Part shown: positions 34,259 to 42,395 of the stretch, piece by piece
Layout of the letters: each line of letters begins with the position of its first letter
Numbering within the stretch: position 1 is the stretch's first letter
Assembly: GCA_028279245.1 (NCBI GenBank)
Contig: JANQOE010000032.1
Span: 1 to 44,497 of the forward strand
Reading direction: 5' to 3'
Source: Alphaproteobacteria bacterium
Lineage (GTDB): Bacteria > Pseudomonadota > Alphaproteobacteria > UBA6615
Length of the DNA: 44,497 bases
The notes under the pieces: model-generated
Seen by the model: only the letters and a program-made list of their open reading frames with translations
Told to the model about the DNA's origin: nothing
Database searches by the model: none
Translations under genes and position numbers: made by a program

Positions 34259-34764
34259 GCGCTCCCCAATAGGTCGTGCAGGCGGAACGCGGCGATGCGC
34301 GCGACCTGAGCTAGCGCCGTCTCACGTTCCTGTTCTGCTGAGTTTGCCAAGCGCGCTTCGAACGCCGCCAGGATACTGGTCTTATCGTGTCCTTTCACCG
34401 CCAGGATGAACGGAAAGCCGAACTTCTCGACGTAGGCGGCATTCAGGGCGTGGAACCGCTCATACTCCGTGTCCGTCAAGCGGTCCAACCCGGCGCCAGC
34501 TTGCTCGGCGGTCGAATGCACGGTGAGTTCCCCGGCGCGCGCGGCCTTGCCGGCGAGGTCGGGGTGGGCGCGCAACAAGGTCAACTGCCGGTCCGCGCCA
34601 GCCCGGTCAACAATCCGGACCATATGGGCATGCAGGTCTTCCGCGTCGGCAAACGGCCGCAGGCCGGAGGCCTGGGTGGCGACCCAGGGAGAATCCTCGA
34701 AGATGCCCCCCAGAACCCGCAGAAACCCCTCCTCGTCCAAGGAATTCAGCTCGTCGATGTTCAT
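34255..34764 (-). CDS. uraD: OHCU decarboxylase
   Basis: A 169-residue helical enzyme that decarboxylates 2-oxo-4-hydroxy-4-carboxy-5-ureidoimidazoline to S-allantoin, the step after UraH. It starts [20 protein letters not shown], then IFEDSPWVA. The catalytic His is in [11 protein letters not shown], with [12 protein letters not shown] and [11 protein letters not shown] typical of the family. The ATG at 34764 lacks a good ribosome site. The open frame extends much further upstream, but that part is the reverse complement of xdhA. It is divergent from xdhA across 75 bp and coupled to uraH. Confidence 0.93.
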   Translation of the reverse strand: MNIDELNSLDEEGFLRVLGGIFEDSPWVATQASGLRPFADAEDLHAHMVRIVDRAGADRQLTLLRAHPDLAGKAARAGELTVHSTAEQAGAGLDRLTDTEYERFHALNAAYVEKFGFPFILAVKGHDKTSILAAFEARLANSAEQERETALAQVARIAAFRLHDLLGSA

Positions 34765-34799
34765 TTTTTCAGGAGATGGACCAGTTAGCGGCTGCGGCA

Positions 34800-34831
34800 C
34801 GGTACTTGCAAACTCGGTTGCGAACGGTACT
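34800..34831. promoter_or_regulatory. Paired repeats in the uraD/xdhA divergent promoter region
   Basis: CGGTACT occurs at 34800-34806 and 34825-34831, and TTGCAAAC / TTGCGAAC at 34806-34813 and 34818-34825. These overlap weak promoter-like sequence (TTGCAA, then TAAACT next to the xdhA ATG). Paired repeats of this kind often mark an operator. No strong ribosome site precedes either start, so leaderless transcripts are possible. Confidence 0.35.
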
Positions 34832-34839
34832 AAACTGGC

Positions 34840-36294
34840 ATGGATATGCGCAATACGCTCCGGTTCCTCCACCGCGGTCAGGTCCGCAGCCTCGCGAATG
34901 TCGATCCGACCCAGACTGTCCTTCGCTTCCTGCGCGAGACCGATGGGCTGACCGGGACCAAGGAAGGCTGCGCCGAAGGCGACTGCGGTGCCTGCACGGT
35001 TGTGGTCGGCAGGCTGCAGGGGGAGCGGGTCGAGTATCGTGCCCTGAACAGTTGCATCATGTTCCTGCCGACGCTGGACGGCTGCCACCTCCTGACGGTC
35101 GAGGACCTGCGCGCCCCCGATGACGCGCTGCATCCTGTCCAGCAGGCGATGGTGGATCAACACGGCTCCCAGTGCGGCTTCTGCACGCCCGGCTTCGTCA
35201 TGAGCCTGTTTGCCGCGTACCATAGCGATCTGCCACCCGAACGCCAGCCGCTCGCCGACGCGCTGGCCGGCAACCTGTGCCGCTGCACCGGGTATCGTCC
35301 GATCCTTGACGCCGGCATTGCGGCTCTGTCGGACAAACAACCGGACCAGTTGGCGCAGGACCAATCCGAGGTCATACGGCAACTGCGGGAGATTGCACCC
35401 ACAGACGGTCTCGCCCTCGAAAACGCCGGCAAACACTTCTTCGCACCGGCGACCAGCGATGAATTGGCGGCGCTGCTCAGCGACCATCCGGATGCCCAAA
35501 TTCTTGCGGGTGGGACCGATGTCGGCCTCTGGGTGACGAAGGAGCATCGCCGGCTCGACACGGTGATCTATCTCGGCAACGTGCGCGATCTGCAGACCGT
35601 GACCGAGACACCGGACGCGTTCGAGATCGGCACCATGGTCACCTACACCGATGCATTTGACACATTGGCGACGGCTTTTCCCGACATGGGCGAGTTGTTG
35701 CGCCGGCTCGGCGGGCTTCAGGTCCGCAATGCCGGCACCATCGGCGGCAACATCGCTAATGCCTCGCCCATCGGCGACACGCCGCCGCCATTGCTGGCAT
35801 TGGGCGCAACCCTGGTGTTGAGGCACGGCCCGGACCGCCGCACTCTGCCCCTTGAAGACTATTTCAAGAGCTACCGCCAAACGGCACTGGCGCCGGGCGA
35901 GTTCATCGAAGGCATTCACATCCCGAAGCTCGGCCCGCACGATGAATTGCGGGTCTACAAGATCTCGAAGCGGTTCGATCAAGACATCTCGGCCGTATGC
36001 GCCGCCTTTTGGCTGCGCAAGTCAGGCCAAAAAATCGAGGATGTGCGCATAGGTTTCGGCGGTATGGCCGCAATCCCAAAACGCGCCCATCAAACCGAAC
36101 AACTGCTGCGCGGCGCCGCGTGGAATGAGGCGACAATGGAACGTGCGCTACCGGCGCTGGACCGTGACTTCTCGCCGCTCACCGACTTCCGGTCATCCGC
36201 GGAGTACCGCCGGGTGATTGCCCGCAACCTGCTGCGCAAATTCTTTGTGGAAACGACAACGTCGTCGCCGGCGCGGGTGTTGGAATATGCCTGA
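34840..36294 (+). CDS. xdhA: Xanthine dehydrogenase small subunit (2Fe-2S and FAD)
   Basis: A 484-residue electron-transfer subunit. The first 2Fe-2S cluster ligands are Cys44, 49, 52 and 72 (EGCAEGDCGACTVVV, NSCIM); the second are Cys112, 115, 147 and 149 (QCGFCTPGF, NLCRCTGYRP). The FAD domain follows, with ILAGGTDVGLWVTK and GGNIANASPIGDTPPPLLAL. Electrons from XdhB pass through the clusters to FAD and NAD+. The start is ATG at 34840 or the second ATG at 34846, neither with a good ribosome site. The 3' end overlaps xdhB by 8 bp. Confidence 0.95.
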   Translation: MDMRNTLRFLHRGQVRSLANVDPTQTVLRFLRETDGLTGTKEGCAEGDCGACTVVVGRLQGERVEYRALNSCIMFLPTLDGCHLLTVEDLRAPDDALHPVQQAMVDQHGSQCGFCTPGFVMSLFAAYHSDLPPERQPLADALAGNLCRCTGYRPILDAGIAALSDKQPDQLAQDQSEVIRQLREIAPTDGLALENAGKHFFAPATSDELAALLSDHPDAQILAGGTDVGLWVTKEHRRLDTVIYLGNVRDLQTVTETPDAFEIGTMVTYTDAFDTLATAFPDMGELLRRLGGLQVRNAGTIGGNIANASPIGDTPPPLLALGATLVLRHGPDRRTLPLEDYFKSYRQTALAPGEFIEGIHIPKLGPHDELRVYKISKRFDQDISAVCAAFWLRKSGQKIEDVRIGFGGMAAIPKRAHQTEQLLRGAAWNEATMERALPALDRDFSPLTDFRSSAEYRRVIARNLLRKFFVETTTSSPARVLEYA

Positions 36295-38614
36295 GGCCAT
36301 CAAAGGCGGCGTTCACGCCGCGCTCCCCCACGACAGCGCCCACAAACATGTGTCGGGCGAGGCGACCTACACCGACGACATCCCGGCGCCAACAACCGTC
36401 CTGCATGCTTACCTCGCCATGAGCGATCGGCCGCATGCGCGGCTGACCCGTCTCGACCTTACCGCGGTCCGCAATGCACCCGGCGTGCGCAGCGTGCTCG
36501 TCGCGGCGGACATACCCGGCGAAGTGGACATCGGCCCTGTCGCGCCGGGCGATCCGGTCCTTGCGGTGGAGACGGTCGAATACGCTGGCCAGGCGATCTT
36601 CGCCGTCGCCGCCGACACGCTAGATCAGGCGCGCGCCGCGGCGAACCTAGCTGTCGTCGAATACAGCGACCTCCCCGCCGCGCTGACCGCGGCGGAGGCG
36701 TTCGATCAGCAGTCCTTCGTCTCGCCGCCCAGCCAACTGTCCTCCGGTGATGCCGACGCGGCTCTGTCCCGCGCGCCACGGCGGCTGCGCGGCGTGTTCG
36801 AGGTCGGCGGACAGGACCACTTCTACCTGGAAGGCCAGGCGGCGCTCGCCCTGCCCCGGGAGGACGGCGACATGCTGGTCCACAGCTCGACCCAGCATCC
36901 CAGCGAAGTGCAGAAATTGGTGGCGAAGGTGTTGGGACGTCCGGCGGCCGCGGTGACGGTCGAGGTGCGCCGCATGGGTGGCGGCTTCGGCGGCAAGGAG
37001 ACCCAGGCCGCGCAGGCCGCGTGCATCGTGGCGCTTCTCGCCAATGCAACGCAGCGCCCGGTCAGACTGTGCCTCGACCGGGACGACGACATGGTGATGA
37101 CCGGCAAGCGCCACGACTTCACCGTCCGCTACGACGTTGGTTTCGATGACAACGGCATCATCGAAGCGATCAAGTTCGACTACCTGGCCCGCTGCGGCAT
37201 GTCGCCCGACTTGTCGGCGGCGATCGTCGACCGCGCGCTGTTCCATGCGGACAACGCCTACTACCTCGGGAACGCGCAGATCGCCGGGTACCCGTGCAAG
37301 ACCCACACCGTATCCAACACCGCCTTCCGTGGCTTCGGCGGCCCCCAGGGCATGATGGGCATCGAGCATGTGGTTGACGAAATCGCGCGGACCCTAGGCA
37401 AGGACCCGCTCGACATCCGCCGCGCCAACCTTTACGGCCCCGGCCGCGACGTCACCCCGTACGAACAGACGGTCGAGGACAACATCCTCCCCGAACTATT
37501 GGCGGAGCTGGAGGAGAGCAGCGACTACCGCCGCCGCCGCGAAGAGATCGATGCGTTCAACGCGGCGAACACGGTGTTGAAACGCGGCATCGCCCTGACA
37601 CCGCTCAAGTTCGGCATCTCCTTCACCACGACCTTCCTCAACCAGGCTGGCGCCCTGCTGCACGTCTACACCGACGGCTCGGTGCATCTGAACCATGGCG
37701 GCACCGAAATGGGGCAGGGGCTTTACATCAAGGTCGCCCAGGTCGTCGCCGAGGAACTGCAGATCGATGTCGGCCGGGTGAAGATCACCGCAACGACGAC
37801 GGACAAGGTCCCCAACACCTCGGCCACCGCCGCGTCAGCCGGCAGCGACCTGAACGGCATGGCGGCGCAGGCCGCGGCGCGGGAGATCAAGTCGCGGCTC
37901 ATCAGTTTCGCCGCCGAACACTTCAAGGTGCCGGAAGGCGAAGTTCAGTTCGCCGCCAACGCGGTTCATGTCGGCACCAACAAACTCACCTTTGCTGAGT
38001 TGGTGCAGCTCGCGTACCTGAACCGCGTCTCCCTTTCGGCGACCGGTTTCTACCGCACGCCGAAGATCTGGTACGACAAGGAAAACGGGCGCGGCCGCCC
38101 ATTCTTCTATTTCGCCTACGGCGCCGCCGTGTCGGAGACGGTGATCGATACCCTCACGGGCGAGTATCGCATCCTCCGTACAGACATATTGCACGATGTC
38201 GGCAAGTCGCTGAACCCGGCGGTGGATCTGGGTCAGGTCGAAGGTGGCTTCATCCAAGGCATGGGCTGGCTGACGACTGAGGAGTTGTGGTGGGACGACG
38301 AAGGGCGGCTGCGCACCCATGCGCCGTCCACTTACAAGATTCCCACCGCCAACGATCTACCCGACGATTTCCGCGTCAGTCTGCGGCCGAACGTTAATCG
38401 CGAGGAGACGATCCATCGTTCAAAAGCGGTGGGCGAACCGCCGCTGATGCTGGGGATGTCCGTGTTCTTCGCCATCAAGGATGCGATTGCCGCGGTGGCC
38501 GGCGGCCGGCTCATCCCCCATTTGGACGCACCCGCCACGCCGGAGCGAGTGCTGATGGCGGTGGAAGAGCTGAGGGCGCGGCTGGCCGAAGGAGAACGAG
38601 AGGCGGCGGAATGA
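36287..38614 (+). CDS. xdhB: Xanthine dehydrogenase large subunit (molybdopterin)
   Basis: A 775-residue molybdenum hydroxylase subunit that converts hypoxanthine to xanthine and xanthine to urate. Cofactor and substrate motifs: GGQDHFYLEGQAAL, RMGGGFGGKET, NTAFRGFGGPQGM (substrate Arg), NHGGTEMGQGL and SKAVGEPPLMLG (catalytic Glu). The start is ATG at 36287 (MPEAIKGGVHAAL) within the xdhA end; the earlier in-frame start at 36218 is basic and not conserved in style. Length fits the bacterial XdhB class. XdhC inserts the sulfurated cofactor. Confidence 0.95.
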   Translation: MPEAIKGGVHAALPHDSAHKHVSGEATYTDDIPAPTTVLHAYLAMSDRPHARLTRLDLTAVRNAPGVRSVLVAADIPGEVDIGPVAPGDPVLAVETVEYAGQAIFAVAADTLDQARAAANLAVVEYSDLPAALTAAEAFDQQSFVSPPSQLSSGDADAALSRAPRRLRGVFEVGGQDHFYLEGQAALALPREDGDMLVHSSTQHPSEVQKLVAKVLGRPAAAVTVEVRRMGGGFGGKETQAAQAACIVALLANATQRPVRLCLDRDDDMVMTGKRHDFTVRYDVGFDDNGIIEAIKFDYLARCGMSPDLSAAIVDRALFHADNAYYLGNAQIAGYPCKTHTVSNTAFRGFGGPQGMMGIEHVVDEIARTLGKDPLDIRRANLYGPGRDVTPYEQTVEDNILPELLAELEESSDYRRRREEIDAFNAANTVLKRGIALTPLKFGISFTTTFLNQAGALLHVYTDGSVHLNHGGTEMGQGLYIKVAQVVAEELQIDVGRVKITATTTDKVPNTSATAASAGSDLNGMAAQAAAREIKSRLISFAAEHFKVPEGEVQFAANAVHVGTNKLTFAELVQLAYLNRVSLSATGFYRTPKIWYDKENGRGRPFFYFAYGAAVSETVIDTLTGEYRILRTDILHDVGKSLNPAVDLGQVEGGFIQGMGWLTTEELWWDDEGRLRTHAPSTYKIPTANDLPDDFRVSLRPNVNREETIHRSKAVGEPPLMLGMSVFFAIKDAIAAVAGGRLIPHLDAPATPERVLMAVEELRARLAEGEREAAE

Positions 38615-39411
38615 CGGATTGGCGCCGGGCCCTCATCGACCTCGACACCGCCAGCACACCGCATGTGCTGGTAACGGTCGCCAGCGCGCGCGGCTCCGCT
38701 CCCCGCGAAGCCGGTGCGAAGATGGTCGTCACTGCGGATGGTTTGTTCGGCTCGGTCGGCGGCGGCAACTTGGAACACCAGGCGTGTGCGATGGCGCGCC
38801 GCATGCTAGCGGAAGGCGTCGGCGAACCGACCATTGAGCACTATCCCCTCGGCCCGGCGCTCGGCCAGTGTTGCGGCGGTCAGGTAGCCCTGCTGCTCGA
38901 GCCGTTCCTCGCCGACAACATCCAGATCCTGTTGTTTGGCGCCGGACATGTTGGCCAGGCGCTGGTGAAGTTGCTCGCCGATCTGCCGTGCCGTGTCAGT
39001 TGGATCGACAGCCGGCAGGACGCATTCCCCACGGACATCCCGGCCAATGTCGCTGTCGTCGTAAGCGACGCGCCGGTCTATGAGGTCGGCGAGGCACCCA
39101 GCGGCGCCTACTACCTGGTGATGACCCACAGCCATGCGACGGACCGCGATATCACGGAAGCGATTCTGCGCCGTGGCGACTTCGCCTATTGCGGGCTGAT
39201 CGGTTCGAACACCAAACGGCGGCAGTTCGAGAAGCGGTGGCGGGCGAAAGGACTGTCAGATGCACAGATCGGCCGTTTGACCTGTCCCATCGGCATCGAC
39301 ACCATTCATGGTAAACGCCCGGCGGAGATCGCCATCGCCGTGACGGCACAAATCCTCAGTCACCGCGTCACCAACCCGACGCCGGGACCGGCCGAACTCC
39401 AATCAAGTTAA
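38611..39411 (+). CDS. xdhC: Xanthine dehydrogenase accessory protein
   Basis: A 266-residue chaperone that binds the molybdenum cofactor, helps sulfurate it and delivers it to XdhB. The N-terminal VTVASARGSAPREAGAKMVV and SVGGGNLEH are the XdhC/CoxI signature. GPALGQCCGGQVALLLEPF holds two adjacent Cys implicated in cofactor binding. The Rossmann-like C-terminal part begins ILLFGAGHVGQAL, with YYLVMTHSHATD and CGLIGSNTKRRQF. The ATG overlaps the xdhB stop (ATGA). Confidence 0.95.
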   Translation: MTDWRRALIDLDTASTPHVLVTVASARGSAPREAGAKMVVTADGLFGSVGGGNLEHQACAMARRMLAEGVGEPTIEHYPLGPALGQCCGGQVALLLEPFLADNIQILLFGAGHVGQALVKLLADLPCRVSWIDSRQDAFPTDIPANVAVVVSDAPVYEVGEAPSGAYYLVMTHSHATDRDITEAILRRGDFAYCGLIGSNTKRRQFEKRWRAKGLSDAQIGRLTCPIGIDTIHGKRPAEIAIAVTAQILSHRVTNPTPGPAELQSS

Positions 39412-39451
39412 CCTAACGGCGACTTTACCGGCGACTCTTTGTCGCGGACGT

Positions 39452-39489
39452 TAGAATACGCTGTTATGCCCGGACTCCTCGAGAGTCCG
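39452..39489 (+). promoter_or_regulatory. -10-like element and leader hairpin before the GPH symporter
   Basis: TAGAAT at 39452-39457 matches the -10 consensus at five of six bases. A hairpin, CGGACTC / GAGTCCG with a 5-base loop (39471-39489), would lie near the 5' end of the transcript. No convincing -35 is present. Confidence 0.35.
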
Positions 39490-39518
39490 ACGCGGCGCTG
39501 AGGGTCCAAAGGTACCGC

Positions 39519-40859
39519 TTGAAGCCGGACGAAACATTACAAGCCAGGGTGTTGCTGGGCTATTCGGCCGCGGCGCTCCCGTTGTCGACCCTTGCTGTCG
39601 GCATGTTCATCGTCTTGCCGACGGTCTATGCGGAAACCGTCGGCATCGGGATGTTGCAGCTTTCGATCATCATCCCCCTGACCCGCATTTGGGGTGTCAT
39701 CACCGACCCGCTAATCGGCTGGATGAGCGACCGTACGCGCAGCCGCTGGGGCCGTCGCCGCCTCTGGGTTTTGCTCTCCTGGCTGCCGCTCTCCGTTTCC
39801 ATCTACGCGCTATATCTGCCGCCGGAGGGGGCGGGCGTTTTCTACCTGCTGGTCTGGAGCGTCATCTTCTTCACCGCCGGGACGGCGCTGTTCATGCCCT
39901 ACACCGTGTGGGGCGCCGAACTCAGCAGCAACTACCATCAGCGCAGCCGCGTCTTTGCCTTTCGGCATCTGTTTGCCGCGTTGGGCACGCTCCTGGCCGC
40001 GGGGCTCGCCTGGTACGCGCGGGACGACCAGTCGGGTTCGGTTGGCGCCGGCGCATTGGCGCTCATCGCGTGGATTGGCCTGGCCCTGCTGCCGCCGTCG
40101 TTGCTGGTCCTCTTCCTGACGGTGCGCGAACCGGTGTTGCCCGCCCGCCTGCCGCCGCGCCCCGACTGGCGCGCAAGCATGAGTGTCATGGTCAGAAACG
40201 CGCCGTTTCGCCGCGTCCTCCTGACCTACTTCGTCAACGGTGTAGCCAACGCATTTCCGGCGACCCTGTTTTTCTTTTTCGTCCGGCATGTGCTCGGTGA
40301 GCCCAACGCTACCGGCATGTTGCTCGTCACCTATTTCCTCGCGGCAATCCTCGGCACGCCCTTATGGATCTACCTGTCCCGCCGCCACGGCAAACACCGC
40401 ACCTGGTGTATCGGCATGTTGTTGGCCGCCGCCGCATTCCTGTTCGTGCCAATGCTCGGGCAGGGCGACGTGCTCGGCTTCCTGTTGATTGTCGCCGTCG
40501 CCGGTTTGACCTTGGGGGCCGACCTCGCGATGCCCGGCGCCATGTTGGCGGATGTGGTCGACGAAGACACGGCGCAAACCGGCCAACGCCGCGCCGGCAT
40601 TTACTACGCGTTGTGGGCGATGGTGGCGAAGCTGGCCCTCGCCCTCGGCGTCGGCGTAACCTTCCCGATCCTCAATCTGGCCGGCTTCGACCCGCAGGTC
40701 GCGACCAACGCGCCGGGCGCGTTGTGGGCCCTGGCGTTGCTGTTCGGCCCGTTGCCGGTGCTGTTCAAGGTCGTCTCGGCAATTATTGTGTGGCGTTACC
40801 CGCTGACCGAACAGCGTCAAGCCGAACTCCGCGCCGCCATCGCCGAACAGGAAGCCTAG
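39519..40859 (+). CDS. GPH/MFS-family sodium/proton symporter
   Basis: A 446-residue inner-membrane carrier with about twelve helices. SDRTRSRWGRRRLWVLLSWL, after IWGVITDPLIGWM, is the loop 2-3 signature of the glycoside-pentoside-hexuronide (GPH) family. LGADLAMPGAMLADVVDEDT is the matching segment in the second half. The start is TTG at 39519 with AAAGG six bases upstream, since the first helix (YSAAALPLSTLAVGMFIVLP) must be kept. The substrate is uncertain: GPH proteins usually carry sugars, and a purine-pathway role is suggested only by position. The stop overlaps that of the convergent gene (CTAG). Confidence 0.82.
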   Translation: MKPDETLQARVLLGYSAAALPLSTLAVGMFIVLPTVYAETVGIGMLQLSIIIPLTRIWGVITDPLIGWMSDRTRSRWGRRRLWVLLSWLPLSVSIYALYLPPEGAGVFYLLVWSVIFFTAGTALFMPYTVWGAELSSNYHQRSRVFAFRHLFAALGTLLAAGLAWYARDDQSGSVGAGALALIAWIGLALLPPSLLVLFLTVREPVLPARLPPRPDWRASMSVMVRNAPFRRVLLTYFVNGVANAFPATLFFFFVRHVLGEPNATGMLLVTYFLAAILGTPLWIYLSRRHGKHRTWCIGMLLAAAAFLFVPMLGQGDVLGFLLIVAVAGLTLGADLAMPGAMLADVVDEDTAQTGQRRAGIYYALWAMVAKLALALGVGVTFPILNLAGFDPQVATNAPGALWALALLFGPLPVLFKVVSAIIVWRYPLTEQRQAELRAAIAEQEA

Positions 40860-41461
40860 CGCAGGACGATCGTCTCTTCTTCGACCGTCGTCCCAAGATG
40901 CTCCAGAACAATCGGGATCATCTGCTGGAATAGCCGATACGGGTCGGGGCGCCGCGTGGCGCTTTCGGCGCGGGCCAGCCAAACGACGCGCGGCCTGTCC
41001 GCGACGTCCCGTATCTCAACCTCCATGCGCAACAACGGTTCACCGGGGCTGACCTGGCCATGCCGCGCCAGCAACGAGTCCTGGGTCGTCGACCAGATCG
41101 TGGCACGAGACTCGGTGCCACCGCGTTGTTTGGTGTTGGGATCCAGGCCATCGCCGGTGTCAATGCTAAAGCGGAAGATCTTCGAATCCTCGTACGACGA
41201 GATGTCGGTGATTTCGTTGGTCACAAACAGCAACTCGTAACCATCGTCGGCCACCCGGTAGCCAAGGTCGGCCAGGGTCTGCTCAAGGTCCGCCTGTAAC
41301 CGGAGGTTCAGATCGCTGTCGTCCAACAGTTCAACCCGAAACGCCGCGTCAGCCGGTATCGGCGCATAGGACGCCGCAGCGAATTGCCCGTCCAGCACCT
41401 GTTGTGCGGCAAGTGGGCTGCTCAGCAACGCCGCCCCGATCAGCAGAACAGAAAGTCTCAC
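40856..41461 (-). CDS. Exported protein of unknown function
   Basis: A 201-residue periplasmic protein. Signal peptide at about 1-20 (RLSVLLIGAALLSSPLAA/QQ). The mature part has LLDDSDLNLRLQADLEQTLA, YELLFVTNEIT, and ATIWSTTQDSLLARHG, resembling small secreted proteins with a lipoprotein-like beta fold, but no family is recognised. There is no Cys after the signal, so it is not a lipoprotein. The start is GTG at 41461; an open frame to 41641 would cross the terminator at 41525-41549 and is not credible. Confidence 0.6.
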   Translation of the reverse strand: MRLSVLLIGAALLSSPLAAQQVLDGQFAAASYAPIPADAAFRVELLDDSDLNLRLQADLEQTLADLGYRVADDGYELLFVTNEITDISSYEDSKIFRFSIDTGDGLDPNTKQRGGTESRATIWSTTQDSLLARHGQVSPGEPLLRMEVEIRDVADRPRVVWLARAESATRRPDPYRLFQQMIPIVLEHLGTTVEEETIVLR

Positions 41462-41524
41462 CAGGTAACCCCCAAATCTCCCGGCTCCAGTCTGGCAGAA
41501 GCGGCCAGCCACGCCAACGCGCAC

Positions 41525-41549
41525 AAAAAAGTCGGCCGAAACGGCCGAC
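41525..41549 (-). terminator. Strong intrinsic terminator (minus strand)
   Basis: On the minus strand GTCGGCCG / CGGCCGAC forms a perfect 8-bp stem with a TTT loop, followed by TTTTTT. It lies 98 bases after the crp-type stop codon and 63 bases before the next start codon. It can end both the crp message and the short candidate RNA that starts near 41593. Confidence 0.9.
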
Positions 41550-41593
41550 GAGGCTGGAGAGGGAGGAAAATGAAGAGGTCGCCTAGCAGCGAC
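41525..41593 (-). ncRNA. Candidate ~69-nt small RNA with anti-Shine-Dalgarno stretch
   Basis: No reading frame is credible here on the minus strand, yet promoter-like and terminator signals bracket it. A -10-like CATTAT (41600-41605) predicts a start near 41593. The RNA would begin with a small hairpin (GUCGC-UGCUAG-GCGAC), continue with an unpaired CU-rich stretch including UUUUCCUCCCUCUCC (complement of 41556-41570), and end in the terminator hairpin plus U6. A 5' hairpin, open CCUCC-type region and terminator is the layout of several alphaproteobacterial trans-acting small RNAs. A Crp-type palindrome is centred at -41.5. Alternatively it is the 3' trailer of the crp message, or an attenuated leader of the downstream gene. 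Confidence 0.4.
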
Positions 41594-41626
41594 ACCTGCA
41601 TAATGCACCGCCGCTGGCACGCACGA

Positions 41627-41642
41627 AGTGACCGCTGTCACT
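41627..41642. promoter_or_regulatory. Crp-type palindrome between crp gene and candidate small RNA
   Basis: AGTGACCGCTGTCACT is a 16-bp inverted repeat with the GTGA-N6-TCAC core of Crp sites. Its centre (41634.5) is 41.5 bases before the predicted start at 41593, the class II activator position. It lies 6 bases beyond the stop codon of the Crp-family gene. Confidence 0.5.
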
Positions 41643-41647
41643 CCGCA

Positions 41648-42337
41648 TTACTCGTGCCGGAACTGGTCGACCATCTCCTCCAGCTCTTCCATGTCGCGGA
41701 CCACGATCCGATCCTTCTGCCGCTCCAGCAGCCCACGCCGGGTCAGGTCGCCGAACACCCGGGCTACGGTCTCGCGTGTTGTGCTGACCCGGCTAGCGAC
41801 GTCCGAATGCAACGGGATCGGCTTGATCGTCGCCGTGCCATCATCCGCTTCCGTGCCCCGGGCCAGCCGCAAGATCTCGGCAAAGACCCGGTTGTTGGCA
41901 CCGAGCGTGCTGAGGTCCATGATCCGTTCCGAGGAGGTCCGGACCACTCGCGCCATCGATTCCAGTACCCGCTCGCAGACCGTGGGGTGCGATGTCACCA
42001 GGCTGATGAACGTTTGCGGCGCGGCCTTCGCCAGATACACATCGGTCAAGGCGACCACATTGGCGGAACGCGGCTGGCCGTCTATGGCCGCCAGTTCGCC
42101 GAAATAATCGCCCGGGCCGAACTCATCGAACGTGATCTCGCGGCCGGACAGCGAATAGTTCACGACCCGCGCGCGCCCGGAAACGATAAAATAGACGTCC
42201 CGGCTGTCACTTTCGCGATCGATGATTTGCTCATGGGCGTGGACGCGCAACCAGCGGCAGCGCAGCTCCAGCTCCCGTCGTGAATGCTCGTCCAGTCCTT
42301 GCAGCAGGCCGACGCCGGCCAAGCAATGCTCTGCCAT
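41648..42337 (-). CDS. Crp/Fnr-family transcriptional regulator
   Basis: A 229-residue dimeric regulator. The cyclic-nucleotide pocket is GPGDYFGELAAIDGQPRSANV, with the Glu and Arg-Ser pair that bind cAMP in Crp. The C-terminal winged helix has SDVASRVSTTRETVARVFGD; RETVxR is the same recognition set as E. coli Crp, which reads TGTGA half-sites. There are no N-terminal Cys for an Fe-S cluster, so it is not an Fnr. The ATG at 42337 follows GGGAGA. It lies 58 bp downstream of the RND pump gene on the same strand and may be cotranscribed with it. Confidence 0.92.
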   Translation of the reverse strand: MAEHCLAGVGLLQGLDEHSRRELELRCRWLRVHAHEQIIDRESDSRDVYFIVSGRARVVNYSLSGREITFDEFGPGDYFGELAAIDGQPRSANVVALTDVYLAKAAPQTFISLVTSHPTVCERVLESMARVVRTSSERIMDLSTLGANNRVFAEILRLARGTEADDGTATIKPIPLHSDVASRVSTTRETVARVFGDLTRRGLLERQKDRIVVRDMEELEEMVDQFRHE

Positions 42338-42395
42338 CCCAGTCTCCCGTCCCGGGTCGAATGTTAGCGATCCGACCCGCAGAAAGCGAGAGGGG

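Noticed and set aside
34765..35982. The minus-strand open frame that continues uraD far upstream (575 codons in total)
   Set aside because: Only the last 169 codons look like OHCU decarboxylase; the rest is the reverse complement of xdhA, whose Fe-S and FAD motifs are intact.
41462..41641. N-terminal extension of the exported protein to 261 residues
   Set aside because: It would run through a strong intrinsic terminator and place the signal peptide in the middle of the protein. The GTG at 41461 puts it at the N-terminus.
41570..42283. Plus-strand reading frame starting at an ATG with an excellent GGGAGGA ribosome site
   Set aside because: Nearly all of it is antisense to the Crp-family gene and its product is Arg/His-rich nonsense. 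The ribosome-site look is the complement of the CU-rich stretch of the candidate small RNA.
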